From a virus: a DNA stretch of 64,000 bases. The DNA lies in IMG/VR virus record IMGVR_UViG_3300014913_000007, positions 1-64,000 of that record; one strand, written 5' to 3'. A program made the translations under genes and the position numbers. Position 1 is the stretch's first letter. Every line of letters begins with the position of its first letter. The notes under the pieces are model-generated. The model saw only the letters and a list, made by a program, of their open reading frames with translations, had not been told where the DNA came from and made no database searches. This document shows positions 20,573 through 29,128 of the stretch, one piece after another.

Positions 20573-20628
20573 CCTGCCTCAAAATAAATAAATTAATCCG
20601 ATTATTATCTTTCTACCTACACTAATAT

Positions 20629-20655
20629 TATCGACTATTTTTAGGAAAACTTTAG
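20629..20655 (-). promoter_or_regulatory. sigma-28-type promoter
   Basis: Minus strand TAAAGTTT, 11 nt, GTCGATAA; one base off consensus. Serves the RuvB-like gene. Confidence 0.8.
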
Positions 20656-20701
20656 TTAAAAGTGATAATATATTGAATAAGTATGTAAGTTATGGTTTAT
20701 A

Positions 20702-23242
20702 CTATATTTTTGAATGCTTAGAATACTTCTTTTCATAGAACTCTTTTCTGCCCTCTGACCAATCTCTAAGCTTATTATTGGGATTTGAATCATCGGTATA
20801 GTCTATTACTACTGCGTACTTCTTTTCAACTGTGAATCTTAGTACTCTACCCACTGTTTGCTCAATACGGGTAGTATTCCCTCCACTGAAAGGTCCAGCC
20901 AGTATTAATGCACTTAAGCTGGGACAATCAAAGCCAGTATCAAACAAAGTATATGTACCACCAATTCCAGCTAGCTCCCCACTTTCAACTTTAAATACGT
21001 CTTCATTTAGTTGTTTATGGTTTACTTTAGTTTGTATAGCTCCCTTGTCTGTAGTTTTAATAGTGTAGGGATAAGATATGTGGATACCACGTTCTAACAA
21101 TTTTTCATATATTATTTTAGCGTGAAGAACCCTAGCGGTACATATGATAGGTTTAAAACCCATACTAATTAACCTTACACAGTCATCTACGATTAAGTTA
21201 TTTCTGACCTCATTGTTACATACCTCGTCTTGCAACTTGTGCATTTTCTTTCTTTTTCGCCACTCTTCCATACTATCTGTAACATCATAGAAAAAAGTAT
21301 TTCCAGTTTCTCTGGTATAAGTTTCTGGTGTTAGTCTTCCAGGAATTTGATTCTCATGTATAGTTACTACAATTTCCCCTAGTAAGGCTGTCATTAGATT
21401 ACTAAGTTCATCACTGGAGTAATGTTCAGGTGTGGCAGACAGTCCATATAATCTTTCAGGAGCCAACTTTAACAGTACAGTTCTATATGTCAATGCAGTA
21501 CTTAAATGACATTCATCAAAAAATATCGTATGAAAAGTATCCTTTAGTGAATCTAAGTCAAATCCTTCCTTGCCTAGTGTCATAAGTGATCCACATGTAA
21601 TAGGTTTAATGATCTTTTTCTTTGCTTTTATTATACCTATTTCTTCATCTGGTATTCCTAATACTTTAGTTACTGTCCTTCTAAATTGAGTTAACAGTCT
21701 ATCCTTCTGTGCTAAAAATAATACTGGACCTTTACCAAGTAACGCCATTGCTATACAAGAAATTACAGTTTTACCACTATTGTGATGTACTGTAAAGTCT
21801 TCTGTTAAATATAGATGATCTTTGTTTAACATGAAACCATAATAGGATCCTTCACCTACTGATTCTACTTTGAATCCAGTCCTTAGCACAGACTTCTTTT
21901 GTTTTCTAGGTACTGCTTGTTTTCTTTTAATTCTTGTAGGTATAATTGAAACTTCACCAGAAATAGAAAGTCTATAGTACTCAACTTGATTTACTATTTT
22001 GATATTTTTATATGCAGCTAAGCCTAAGGATCTTGCTATGAAAGTTATATCGTCTGCCAATCTTTCTGATTTTGACACATATTCAAAGTTTCCATTACCG
22101 AAGTACCCATCAGTATCTATTAATCCAGCTAGGATTTTCAATCTCTCACTATTAGATGCTTTCTTATAAATCTCTGGTATAAACCTGGTGCCACTTTTTG
22201 TTCCCCAAAGATTTAAGTTTTTTAATCTATCTATTAATAGGTTATGTCCTGGGATCCCTGTTTTTATACCTTTTAAACTAGACTTAAAGAAGTAAGTTTT
22301 AGCTTTACCAGTATTAGCATCCTGAATGCTATTTTGGATCAAACAATGCTGTCTGCATAGATCATTAAACATCTTTACTATCTCTTCATCAGCTGTAGTT
22401 ATACTACCTTGACGACAAATTCCTCCATCTCCAAGTAATACACCTAAATGGTAAGGATCTATAGGTAAGGAAGTTGGTAGTTCTTTAAAATTTATTGCTG
22501 CCCTTTTTAGTTTATAATGATGTTTAAAACTATTTGATTTGTCCAAGTAATCATTTACAGAGATATTAATAGTTGTACCTTTAAGTTTTATGTATTTACA
22601 CATATCAACGCCTTTTAGTATTTTCGGCTGTGGGTCTTCTCTTCTGATGCCAGATTGCTCAAGATGAAGTACATGAGATTTATTTACTACAAATGGAGTG
22701 CCTTTTGTTGGTGTAATCTTATACATCTCTTCTTCACCTGAAAATAATTTAAGTACTTCTCTAGGTTTACTATCAGGACCCATTAAAAGGTCTCCAATCT
22801 GTATTTTTTCTACTTTTTTTAGTGTACCATTATACATTAGTATCTCAGTGCCAGGTGCATGGCATCCTGGAGGAGCTTGTATTCTAGCAGTATTATATTG
22901 TAAAAGTTTATTTACCGCATCTCCTTGAAATCCGAATACACCACTTGTATAATTAATTTTTTCAGAAATACTTGATGGAACATTCTCACCAGAGCTTGTA
23001 CTAAAGGTTTTAGTTACGGGTAAGTTATTCTGTGAACACACTCTAATAAGCTCTAACTCTTTTCCACGAGGAATGTAGATAGAATTACCTTCTTTTTTAA
23101 ATAAGTGTAATTTTTCTGGTATTCCTTTATCTTTATTTGCATAAGGTGTTATGTCATAGGTACAGACTGACTTGAAATACTCTTCTAGGTTTGGAGGTAA
23201 TCCTGTGATTCTTAAGCAATTAGATAAATCATAAGAGATCAC
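20702..23242 (-). CDS. superfamily 2 DNA helicase (UvsW-like) containing an intein
   Basis: 846 aa, of which residues 127-488 are an intein; the spliced helicase would be 484 aa. After splicing the P-loop reads APPGSGKT. DECH (576-579), SATP (602-605) and a C-terminal QTVGRVLR are helicase motifs II, III and VI, as in T4 UvsW and related branch-remodelling helicases. Residues 1-120 form an N-terminal DNA-binding-like domain. It follows the SSB-like gene by 17 nt, so replication/recombination genes are grouped. Confidence 0.88.
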   Translation of the reverse strand: MISYDLSNCLRITGLPPNLEEYFKSVCTYDITPYANKDKGIPEKLHLFKKEGNSIYIPRGKELELIRVCSQNNLPVTKTFSTSSGENVPSSISEKINYTSGVFGFQGDAVNKLLQYNTARIQAPPGCHAPGTEILMYNGTLKKVEKIQIGDLLMGPDSKPREVLKLFSGEEEMYKITPTKGTPFVVNKSHVLHLEQSGIRREDPQPKILKGVDMCKYIKLKGTTINISVNDYLDKSNSFKHHYKLKRAAINFKELPTSLPIDPYHLGVLLGDGGICRQGSITTADEEIVKMFNDLCRQHCLIQNSIQDANTGKAKTYFFKSSLKGIKTGIPGHNLLIDRLKNLNLWGTKSGTRFIPEIYKKASNSERLKILAGLIDTDGYFGNGNFEYVSKSERLADDITFIARSLGLAAYKNIKIVNQVEYYRLSISGEVSIIPTRIKRKQAVPRKQKKSVLRTGFKVESVGEGSYYGFMLNKDHLYLTEDFTVHHNSGKTVISCIAMALLGKGPVLFLAQKDRLLTQFRRTVTKVLGIPDEEIGIIKAKKKIIKPITCGSLMTLGKEGFDLDSLKDTFHTIFFDECHLSTALTYRTVLLKLAPERLYGLSATPEHYSSDELSNLMTALLGEIVVTIHENQIPGRLTPETYTRETGNTFFYDVTDSMEEWRKRKKMHKLQDEVCNNEVRNNLIVDDCVRLISMGFKPIICTARVLHAKIIYEKLLERGIHISYPYTIKTTDKGAIQTKVNHKQLNEDVFKVESGELAGIGGTYTLFDTGFDCPSLSALILAGPFSGGNTTRIEQTVGRVLRFTVEKKYAVVIDYTDDSNPNNKLRDWSEGRKEFYEKKYSKHSKI
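21779..22864 (-). other. intein with LAGLIDADG homing endonuclease
   Basis: 362 residues. Begins CHAPGTEILMYNG (Cys1 nucleophile, block A), has FVVNKSHVLHL (block B-like), two LAGLIDADG-type motifs (HLGVLLGDGG and ILAGLIDTDGY), and ends LTEDFTVHHN before Ser+1. All splicing residues are present, so it should be active. It interrupts the Walker A loop between Gly and Ser, a favoured site because disruption kills the host protein. Confidence 0.9.
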
Positions 23243-23259
23243 GGGATTACCTATTCCTA

Positions 23260-24150
23260 TTATACTACCGGATTCTTAGTTACTACAGCATTAGGAAGGC
23301 CAGTACTAGGTGGGGCTTCCGAATAGCTCTCACTGCTTAGTACCTTACCAACATTACTCAACGCAGGTGCTGCTTGTACGGGAGCTGCTGGAGCTGCTTG
23401 TACGGGAGCTGCTGGAGCTGCTTGTACGGGAGCTGCTGGAGCCACTGGGGGTATTTCCTGAACTCTTGAGTTAGTAGCGTTTACTACACTCTCCGCAGCT
23501 AGAGAACCTTGTGGTACAAATACACCATTAGCATTTAACTGACCAGGAACCCAACTATTAGGGTTAGTAGCATCTGCATTAATTAATTTATGATACACAC
23601 CATTAATAGTAGCTAAATCCCCAATACTATATTGAGGAGTTTGAGGTGTCTGAATCTGAGGTGCCTGAGTCTGAGCCGGGACTGGAGCACTCTGAGTAGG
23701 TGCAGATGGTTGTCCACCATTCTGCATAGCATCTCTAAAACGTCTATACGCTTTTACTACTTCGTTATCTGTAATACTTACATCCGTGTACTCCAAGGAC
23801 TTGTAATAAGCTCCTCCCTTACCTTCGACTGCTACCAGCTTCTCAGATCCTTCAACTACTAATTCAACTGAGGAGTATGAATGCCCAGCTAGGGAATTTT
23901 GGTGTTCTTTACAACTTACACGAGTGAGGATTGCTACTATGGGATCTAATTCGGGGTTATTACCTCTTGGGAAGTAAGAACATTGAATTCTTGCTGAAAC
24001 AGCTTCATATTTGCCATTTTTCTTTTCCTTGGCTAGTTTATCTACATAAATATAAAACTGTAAGAAATTTTTATTATTATATTGTTTTTTCTCGGCGGGA
24101 TAAATAACTCTCCCAAAATATGTTTGCTTTGATGCTCTACCGTATGCCAT
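23260..24150 (-). CDS. probable single-stranded-DNA-binding protein
   Basis: 296 aa. The first 150 residues alternate strands in an OB-fold-like way (TYFGRVIYPAEKKQY, LQFYIYVDKLA, RIQCSYFPRG, VELVVEGSEKLVAVEG), followed by a flexible Gln/Pro/Ala tail with a perfect three-fold repeat of AAPVQAAP (about 245-270). Order and position before the helicase fit an SSB, but there is no acidic tip as in bacterial SSB. AGGAGCT precedes the ATG. Confidence 0.55.
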   Translation of the reverse strand: MAYGRASKQTYFGRVIYPAEKKQYNNKNFLQFYIYVDKLAKEKKNGKYEAVSARIQCSYFPRGNNPELDPIVAILTRVSCKEHQNSLAGHSYSSVELVVEGSEKLVAVEGKGGAYYKSLEYTDVSITDNEVVKAYRRFRDAMQNGGQPSAPTQSAPVPAQTQAPQIQTPQTPQYSIGDLATINGVYHKLINADATNPNSWVPGQLNANGVFVPQGSLAAESVVNATNSRVQEIPPVAPAAPVQAAPAAPVQAAPAAPVQAAPALSNVGKVLSSESYSEAPPSTGLPNAVVTKNPVV

Positions 24151-24250
24151 TATTATTAGCTCCTTTAAAAGATTTATTAAACTCTAAAGATATAATACCT
24201 TATTTTTGATTAAGTGTCCATAGTAATAGCAGAAAAAAATTCAGAATTAG

Positions 24251-24281
24251 CTAAAGTATTTCTAAAAACTGACGATAATAA
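24251..24281 (+). promoter_or_regulatory. sigma-28-type promoter
   Basis: TAAAGTAT, 11 nt, GACGATAA, then a leader with AGGAGAG before 24312-24713. Confidence 0.75.
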
Positions 24282-24311
24282 CTATAGTGTTATAGCTTAT
24301 TAGGAGAGATT

Positions 24312-24713
24312 ATGAATAATAAAAAGTTATTAAATATTATAGAAAAGATGTTAACTACTGTAGAATACTGGAAAGCCAATCCAGAGAAGTTAAATGCATT
24401 AGAGGAAGATATACTAGAATTTTTAGATGGATTTGTGGGTAATTTAGACCAAGTTGCAGATCATTATGTAGATTTAATGGATCATTACAGTGATGTATGT
24501 GAGTCTGTAGATGTAATAAGCTCCAGTGTGCCTACATACACTACTACTAAAGAGGATCCACTGAGCACAGTTGTTGGTATGGCCATTGGAGGTGCCTTAG
24601 ATCCTCTTTTAGAAACTAATGAAGTAGTAGAAAAGGAACCACAATTAGAAGATACTCAATCACTTAGTATAGAAGAATTAGAAGATTTAAACACAGGAGA
24701 TATGGATTTTTAA
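24312..24713 (+). CDS. acidic hypothetical protein
   Basis: 133 aa. Helical first half (KKLLNIIEKMLTTVEYWKAN, VADHYVDLMDHYSDV), a short hydrophobic Gly-rich stretch (STVVGMAIGGALDPLL) and an acidic tail. Converges with 24710-25138, overlapping by 4 bp. Function unknown. Confidence 0.65.
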   Translation: MNNKKLLNIIEKMLTTVEYWKANPEKLNALEEDILEFLDGFVGNLDQVADHYVDLMDHYSDVCESVDVISSSVPTYTTTKEDPLSTVVGMAIGGALDPLLETNEVVEKEPQLEDTQSLSIEELEDLNTGDMDF

Positions 24714-25138
24714 AAGTTTTCTAATACTTTTAGTAAGTTATCAAGTGCAAACTCTACCCTAGATTTTGGAAAATGTAATATAAATCCAACTGTTCTTAGA
24801 TTAGGGTGATAGAAAGATACTTCTGTAATACCTGTAGGATCTAGGTCCAATAAGGGTACTATCAAACCTCTAGTTGTTTTCTCTAACGACAACATGCTTC
24901 TAAATACCACAAATCCTCTCGAATCCATGCTTCCAGAACCATCACAAGAAGATACAGTGTAAATATGCCTATGACTATTGATTTTTTTTAAATACGGAAT
25001 TAATATAGGATCTACATCTTCAACCTCTATTGCGTAGTTTAGTGCTTCTAACGCCCTACTTTTTTCCTTAGTTATGCCATAAGTGCCTTGTAACTTCTCT
25101 ATGAATCCATATATCCTTTTTCTATCTATCTCTACCAC
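24710..25138 (-). CDS. TYW3-like protein
   Basis: 142 aa. LKKINSHRHIYTVSSCDGSG resembles the N-terminal INSH-x-Y-T-x-SSCSGR signature of TYW3/Taw3, the methyltransferase step of wybutosine synthesis in tRNA-Phe, and FILHFPKSRVEFALDNLLKV resembles its FILHV-x-x-x-x-x-x-A-x-x-LL segment. It is shorter than cellular TYW3 (about 200 aa) and has no known pathway partners here. A tRNA-modification or fold-only relative are both possible. Confidence 0.45.
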   Translation of the reverse strand: MVEIDRKRIYGFIEKLQGTYGITKEKSRALEALNYAIEVEDVDPILIPYLKKINSHRHIYTVSSCDGSGSMDSRGFVVFRSMLSLEKTTRGLIVPLLDLDPTGITEVSFYHPNLRTVGFILHFPKSRVEFALDNLLKVLENF

Positions 25139-25407
25139 AATATTAAAAACCCATATTTATCAAGTTTCTTTTTCTTAATAAGCTCTAAAGAGTGATAAAT
25201 ATTAAAATCTTCTACTTCAATTGCGTACTCTCTGTGCCTTTTCCATCCCCTAATATTATTTAACAATATATCTTCGGACTTTTCAATATTGTCGGCCAAT
25301 ATTAGAATATTCATTCTAATGCACTCATAAGGCTCCTCATGTGCTTTTATAACAGTGGCCTTAAATAAACTTCTTCCGTATATATCCATACTTCTATATA
25401 ATAACAT
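25132..25407 (-). CDS. hypothetical protein
   Basis: 91 aa. It shares the phrase YAIEVED with the following gene (24710-25138), overlapping it by 7 bp, which hints at a common origin of a short segment or co-function. M7 (MDIYGRSLFK) is an alternative start. Function unknown. Confidence 0.55.
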   Translation of the reverse strand: MLLYRSMDIYGRSLFKATVIKAHEEPYECIRMNILILADNIEKSEDILLNNIRGWKRHREYAIEVEDFNIYHSLELIKKKKLDKYGFLILW

Positions 25408-25432
25408 ACTTATATAAAATATACAAATTTAG

Positions 25433-25463
25433 CTAAAGTTTTCTGAGGATCTGACGATACTAT
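25433..25463 (+). promoter_or_regulatory. sigma-28-type promoter
   Basis: TAAAGTTT, 11 nt, GACGATAC; followed by a leader with AAGGAGAA for 25490-25798. Confidence 0.85.
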
Positions 25464-25489
25464 ACATATAACAATTATAAGGAGAATTT

Positions 25490-25798
25490 ATGCAAGTAGG
25501 TAGACAATTTATTTTCGATACAGCTAAAATTAGTATTATTAAGGATAGATTCGCTGAGATATCTGAGATCAGTGCAGATGGAAAGGAAGTACTATCTTAT
25601 AGGATACTAACCCAACTAACCAAGCCTTCAATAGTTATAAATAGAAAAAGCTTCACCCTTACCTTAGAGATTCTTGAAAGTCTAAGTGCAAAGGTAACGA
25701 AGTTTGAACTGGTAATAACTTGTAAAAATGAACAAGAATTTAAAACTAAGTTAAAGGAATTAAAGTCTTTTACACTTTCTGGCATCTTCACTGCCTAG
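25490..25798 (+). CDS. hypothetical protein
   Basis: 102 aa. Alternating strands (FIFDTAKISIIKDRFAEISE, KVTKFELVITCKNEQEF) with a helix (TLTLEILESLSAK); a compact alpha/beta domain. Single-gene unit. No family recognised. Confidence 0.65.
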   Translation: MQVGRQFIFDTAKISIIKDRFAEISEISADGKEVLSYRILTQLTKPSIVINRKSFTLTLEILESLSAKVTKFELVITCKNEQEFKTKLKELKSFTLSGIFTA

Positions 25799-25916
25799 AA
25801 GTTTGATCCTTTGTTAGTTTTCTGATACGATTCTTGAAAGTTATAATCGAGCGAGTGACTTTTTTAAAAGGGTGGGTAACTCTAAATTCTCTAACTCTTT
25901 TAAAAATATCATTATA

Positions 25917-26162
25917 CTATCCACTTAACACTCCTACAAAAACCTTAAATAGCTCATCTATATCCTCAGACCAACACTTTAAATTTTTTCCTGTTAGGAT
26001 TATACAGGGACTTCTAGTATCAAAGTTTACTAAATAACTTTCTCCAGTATCTAAAGTATATTTTAATACTAAAACTGTCCCACATACTGAAGAAGTTATC
26101 TCAGGGCATGGTAAGTCTAAACAGTCTTCTACTGTTTGGATAAACCTTATCAGTCTATACAT
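25917..26162 (-). CDS. hypothetical protein
   Basis: 81 aa. MYRLIRFIQTVEDCLDLPCP, a central strand pair (GTVLVLKYTLDTGESYLVNF) and a C-terminal helix. Overlaps 26155-26418 by 8 bp. No family recognised. The 115 bp between its end and 25798 hold nothing recognisable. Confidence 0.55.
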   Translation of the reverse strand: MYRLIRFIQTVEDCLDLPCPEITSSVCGTVLVLKYTLDTGESYLVNFDTRSPCIILTGKNLKCWSEDIDELFKVFVGVLSG

Positions 26163-26418
26163 CTCGATTGCTTATCCATTCCAACATACTTATAAAATCA
26201 TCACTCACTCTTTGGTAATAATCTCCTCCTGGATCGGTTATACGTATTTGACGTTCTATATCTTCTTTGATTTGGCGTTTGAACTCTGAACAAATCTTAT
26301 CCCAATTGATTTTTAGTTCTCTGCACACTTCCCCAGGTGCAGCTGTATTTCTATTAATAGCATACCTAAATGCCATTAATAAAATTTGTTCACTTACTTC
26401 AACATTGGATGGAAACAT
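26155..26418 (-). CDS. hypothetical helical protein
   Basis: 87 aa, mostly helical and charged (NWDKICSEFKRQIKEDIERQ). GGAGAACAG lies before the ATG. First gene of a two-gene unit. Function unknown. Confidence 0.6.
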   Translation of the reverse strand: MFPSNVEVSEQILLMAFRYAINRNTAAPGEVCRELKINWDKICSEFKRQIKEDIERQIRITDPGGDYYQRVSDDFISMLEWISNRDV

Positions 26419-26597
26419 TAAGCTGTTCTCCTATTTAATTCTATTCTTATATTTCCCAACTTGATTCATTTTTACTTTATATAAGTATGTCATCTATCTA
26501 AATATACCAGAGTATAGTACCATAGTCAATTAATCTAAAATAAACTTTTGTACTATAGTTATAGTAGTCAATTAACATACAATCAAGGAGTTGTAAT

Positions 26598-26675
26598 ATG
26601 CATATTGCTTATCTTTTAAATATTGCACTAGATGTCTTACTTATAGTTTTACCTACATACTTGCTTTTGTTTTAG
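26598..26675 (+). CDS. possible 25-aa membrane peptide
   Basis: MHIAYLLNIALDVLLIVLPT and LLLF: one hydrophobic helix. AAGGAG is ideally spaced before the ATG, which is the main support. It overlaps the 3' end of the convergent family gene 26672-26893 by 4 bp. Confidence 0.45.
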   Translation: MHIAYLLNIALDVLLIVLPTYLLLF

Positions 26676-26893
26676 AGCATTCTAGTAATAAACCATCCCT
26701 TCCCATATGCATCGGTGCCAACTAAACTTACTAAAGTATCCACATCTTCTTTAGTATATGGGATCATGTCACTATCTACTTCAACTTCCCTACGTTGGAA
26801 AAACATGTAATTACTTCCTTGGGTCAAATTACTACTACTAAGATCTAATGACTTTCTCTTATAAGCTTCAAAAACCTTTTTAGATACCTTCAT
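26672..26893 (-). CDS. small W-F-x-x-R family protein
   Basis: 73 aa from ATG 26893 (MKVSKKVFEAYKRKSLDLSS), chosen for its ATGA overlap with the upstream stop and the GGAG inside the upstream gene's last codons. Ends GWFITRML. Function unknown. Confidence 0.7.
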   Translation of the reverse strand: MKVSKKVFEAYKRKSLDLSSSNLTQGSNYMFFQRREVEVDSDMIPYTKEDVDTLVSLVGTDAYGKGWFITRML

Positions 26894-27111
26894 AGGTACT
26901 CCAAACAGAACCACTGAATATTTGTAGATTCAACTCTAAATAACTTAAGCACTTTATTACCTAACATTGTTTTACAAAAATACTCGTATTTCCCAATCTT
27001 ATAGTTTTTAGTTTTATACAGGAGTAAGTAGTTTCTATACTTTTGTATAGTTTGTTCGGCTAGTCCTACTTGGGAATAATGTATGAAAGTTTCTTTAGAT
27101 ACCTCTGTCAT
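26890..27111 (-). CDS. small W-F family protein
   Basis: 73 aa. SKETFIHYSQVGLAEQTIQK, KYRNYLLLYKTKNYK and WFCLEYL. The family pair 26890/26672 repeats the coupled arrangement seen at 9500/9213/8935. Start overlaps nothing; the ATG is 2 nt after the next upstream stop. Confidence 0.7.
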   Translation of the reverse strand: MTEVSKETFIHYSQVGLAEQTIQKYRNYLLLYKTKNYKIGKYEYFCKTMLGNKVLKLFRVESTNIQWFCLEYL

Positions 27112-27112
27112 T

Positions 27113-27373
27113 TTACTTTGGTTCTAAAACTATAGTTGTAATTTCATTAGAGATAGTTGTAACTTTATTAAAAGATCCTTCGGATAAATTGGTTGTTACT
27201 TTAATATTTCTAGGATCATTTGGATTCTTCTTAATCTCAATTTTTGGTAAAATAGTTATAGATATTCTAGCAGTACCAGTACTAGTCTTTCCTACTCTTC
27301 CATCTTCAGCAGCTCCATCCTGAGCAGTTGATAGAAATAAAATCAATATGAGTAGTGATAGGTATCTTAGCAT
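27113..27373 (-). CDS. exported small protein
   Basis: 86 aa with a signal peptide (MLRYLSLLILILFLSTAQDG, cleavage likely after the AQDGAAE region) and a beta-rich remainder (TARISITILPKIEIKK, ISNEITTIVLEP). Periplasmic or surface location is inferred. It overlaps the upstream gene by 1 bp. Function unknown. Confidence 0.6.
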   Translation of the reverse strand: MLRYLSLLILILFLSTAQDGAAEDGRVGKTSTGTARISITILPKIEIKKNPNDPRNIKVTTNLSEGSFNKVTTISNEITTIVLEPK

Positions 27374-27675
27374 TAATTATCCTTCTCTAGGTTAAATAAC
27401 ATATCTTCAGGTTTAATTCCACAAGCCAGTAAATCTGATGCTTGTACTGGAAATGGTTCTTGTGCTGCCTCTCCATTCTTAAGTCTAATTAATCTCATAC
27501 AAACAGGATGCCATGTGTCCCTAAACTGCTTTCTTATAGCCTTACGTTCCTGTCTACCATACCTTTTAGGTAATCTACTTAGTATAGTGTATCCGGTTAT
27601 TCTTGGATTAGTAGGTGTGTCTTCCCATTGACTATACTTAGCCACAATTTTTTTAATATTTCTCTTACCTATCAT
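27373..27675 (-). CDS. basic hypothetical protein
   Basis: 100 aa, basic N-terminal half (GYTILSRLPKRYGRQERKAI, RKQFRDTWHPVC), possibly nucleic-acid binding. Sits between overlapping neighbours in the operon 28204-26672. No family recognised. Confidence 0.6.
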   Translation of the reverse strand: MIGKRNIKKIVAKYSQWEDTPTNPRITGYTILSRLPKRYGRQERKAIRKQFRDTWHPVCMRLIRLKNGEAAQEPFPVQASDLLACGIKPEDMLFNLEKDN

Positions 27676-27979
27676 TTAAAAACTCCGTGAAATACTCATC
27701 TTCTAATAAATCTGTTCTATCCATACCCATACCCTGTAAAATAGTCTCATCAGCACACTTTAAACACGTATAACAACTAACTGGACTACCATCTAAAAAG
27801 CACGACTCATAGATTGCTTTGGATCCTTTCAGTATGTTCAGTCCTTTTTCCTTACATATACAACATTCCTGATCTTTCCTAGTTTTAACTAACCTTAATT
27901 TATAGTGTAATTCATATTCACTAGGCTCAAATACTCCGCGATCTAAGTAAAAACTATCTTTAAAAAGTTGCTTATACAT
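27665..27979 (-). CDS. Cys-rich, probable zinc-binding protein
   Basis: 104 aa. CCICKEKG, then CFLDGSPVSCYTCLKC give two CxxC pairs spaced like a zinc finger. Starts 1 nt before 27980-28204 ends. Function unknown. Confidence 0.6.
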   Translation of the reverse strand: MYKQLFKDSFYLDRGVFEPSEYELHYKLRLVKTRKDQECCICKEKGLNILKGSKAIYESCFLDGSPVSCYTCLKCADETILQGMGMDRTDLLEDEYFTEFLNDR

Positions 27980-28204
27980 TTAAAAACGCTCTAGCATTAT
28001 TTTATACCTTTTGGTCCCGAATAATCTTTTGAATCGAATGCGAATTATAAAATGTTTTGGATACTGTGTCAGTTCGACATAGAGTGGACCTAACGACCAA
28101 TACATTTCAGTTTCTGAGATACCAAACCTGGACGAGAAAGACATATGACCTATCTCAGGGTAGTCGTTGTTACCACAATTATCTTCACTTAATATTATAC
28201 TCAT
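27980..28204 (-). CDS. hypothetical protein
   Basis: 74 aa. SFSSRFGISETEMYWSLGPL and FIIRIRFKRLFGTKRYKIML: strand-rich with a basic end. A TATACT box lies 7 nt upstream of the ATG, so it may be leaderless. First gene of its leftward operon. Confidence 0.55.
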   Translation of the reverse strand: MSIILSEDNCGNNDYPEIGHMSFSSRFGISETEMYWSLGPLYVELTQYPKHFIIRIRFKRLFGTKRYKIMLERF

Positions 28205-28257
28205 ATGAACTAGTATAACACATTAAGGTAGAATAGTGCAATCTCAAAATTACTCTT

Positions 28258-28286
28258 TTGACTGAGACATGCAGAAATGTTATAAT
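28258..28286 (+). promoter_or_regulatory. sigma-70-type promoter
   Basis: TTGACT, 17 nt, TATAAT: one mismatch to the host consensus. Drives the SemiSWEET-like gene 28327. Confidence 0.8.
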
Positions 28287-28326
28287 ATATTTAAGTGAAC
28301 TTTAGTAATAAAATAGTGATATCGAA

Positions 28327-28584
28327 ATGTTGAGAGATGTAATTGGTTGGTCTGGATTGGTTATTCTATTAGTCTGTAATATTCCACAGGTGATCACCTC
28401 AATAAAAACCAATAGTTTCGAGGGGTTGTCAATCTTGTCAGCCATATTAAAACTAGTTGGATTTATCTTATTATTAACTTATATTCTGATGGATTCAAAC
28501 TCCCAAATGCCCTTAGCACTTAACTACTTTTTGAACTCATTTGCTGTAGCCTGGATCATATATCTCTATTATAAAAAGAAATAG
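28327..28584 (+). CDS. SemiSWEET-like (PQ-loop) transporter
   Basis: 85 aa, three hydrophobic helices. IGWSGLVILLVCNIPQVITS carries the PQ dipeptide that gives the PQ-loop family its name, followed by I-K-T-x-S-x-x-G-L-S. Bacterial SemiSWEETs are half-size sugar carriers that work as dimers in the inner membrane. The length and topology fit. A second copy is at 40654. Substrate unknown. Confidence 0.8.
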   Translation: MLRDVIGWSGLVILLVCNIPQVITSIKTNSFEGLSILSAILKLVGFILLLTYILMDSNSQMPLALNYFLNSFAVAWIIYLYYKKK

Positions 28585-28616
28585 CTAAAGCTTATGGCCA
28601 GTTTTGTCGATATACT
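28585..28616 (+). promoter_or_regulatory. sigma-28-type promoter
   Basis: TAAAGCTT, 12 nt, GTCGATAT, right after the SemiSWEET stop; serves 28644. Confidence 0.65.
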
Positions 28617-28643
28617 AATTAGTAAACAGTTTATGGAGATACT

Positions 28644-28856
28644 ATGAAATTAAGTGAACTATTTTCTAAACATAATACTAACCCGTTCCTAAAAGCAAAA
28701 CTTAAAATACATGTTACCTTAGATAATGGAGAAGCTCTGAGAAAGGGCTGTATTAGCGACTTATTGATAGATAAGGGTGATGGTACTTACCACTTTGAAA
28801 GAAACAATGTAGCCTGTACAGTGAACGCAGATGAGATAAAACTAATAGATGCCTAG
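28644..28856 (+). CDS. hypothetical protein
   Basis: 70 aa. KLKIHVTLDNGEALRKGCIS and a beta-rich remainder. ATGGAGATACT gives a ribosome binding site. It overlaps 28849-29127 by 8 bp. Function unknown. Confidence 0.6.
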   Translation: MKLSELFSKHNTNPFLKAKLKIHVTLDNGEALRKGCISDLLIDKGDGTYHFERNNVACTVNADEIKLIDA

Positions 28857-29127
28857 CTTATATTATGTAAAAGAGCAAATAGAGATTGATGAGCACGTTT
28901 TTGACGAGTGGATGGAGTTTTCAGGTGTAGAGGAATTACTTAACTTCTCTGGTAGCTTCGCAGTGTTTATTCATCAAGAAAGAGAGTTAATGGCTGGATC
29001 AGGAGCGCAAGCAATTTGGGAAGAAGAAGCTTATCTCATATTGGAGTGTGCTACCAAGGAGAGAGTAGATTTAAATATTGTTGACATGTTCCAGTATCTA
29101 GACTGCTTCCTAGTAAGGAGAGTTTAA
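28849..29127 (+). CDS. small family protein (terminal LVRRV)
   Basis: 92 aa. EIDEHVFDEWMEFSGVEELL, a strand core (GSFAVFIHQERE) and the end YLDCFLVRRV follow the family plan, with C-F in place of W-F. Coupled to 28644-28856. Function unknown. Confidence 0.6.
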   Translation: MPSLYYVKEQIEIDEHVFDEWMEFSGVEELLNFSGSFAVFIHQERELMAGSGAQAIWEEEAYLILECATKERVDLNIVDMFQYLDCFLVRRV

Positions 29128-29128
29128 C

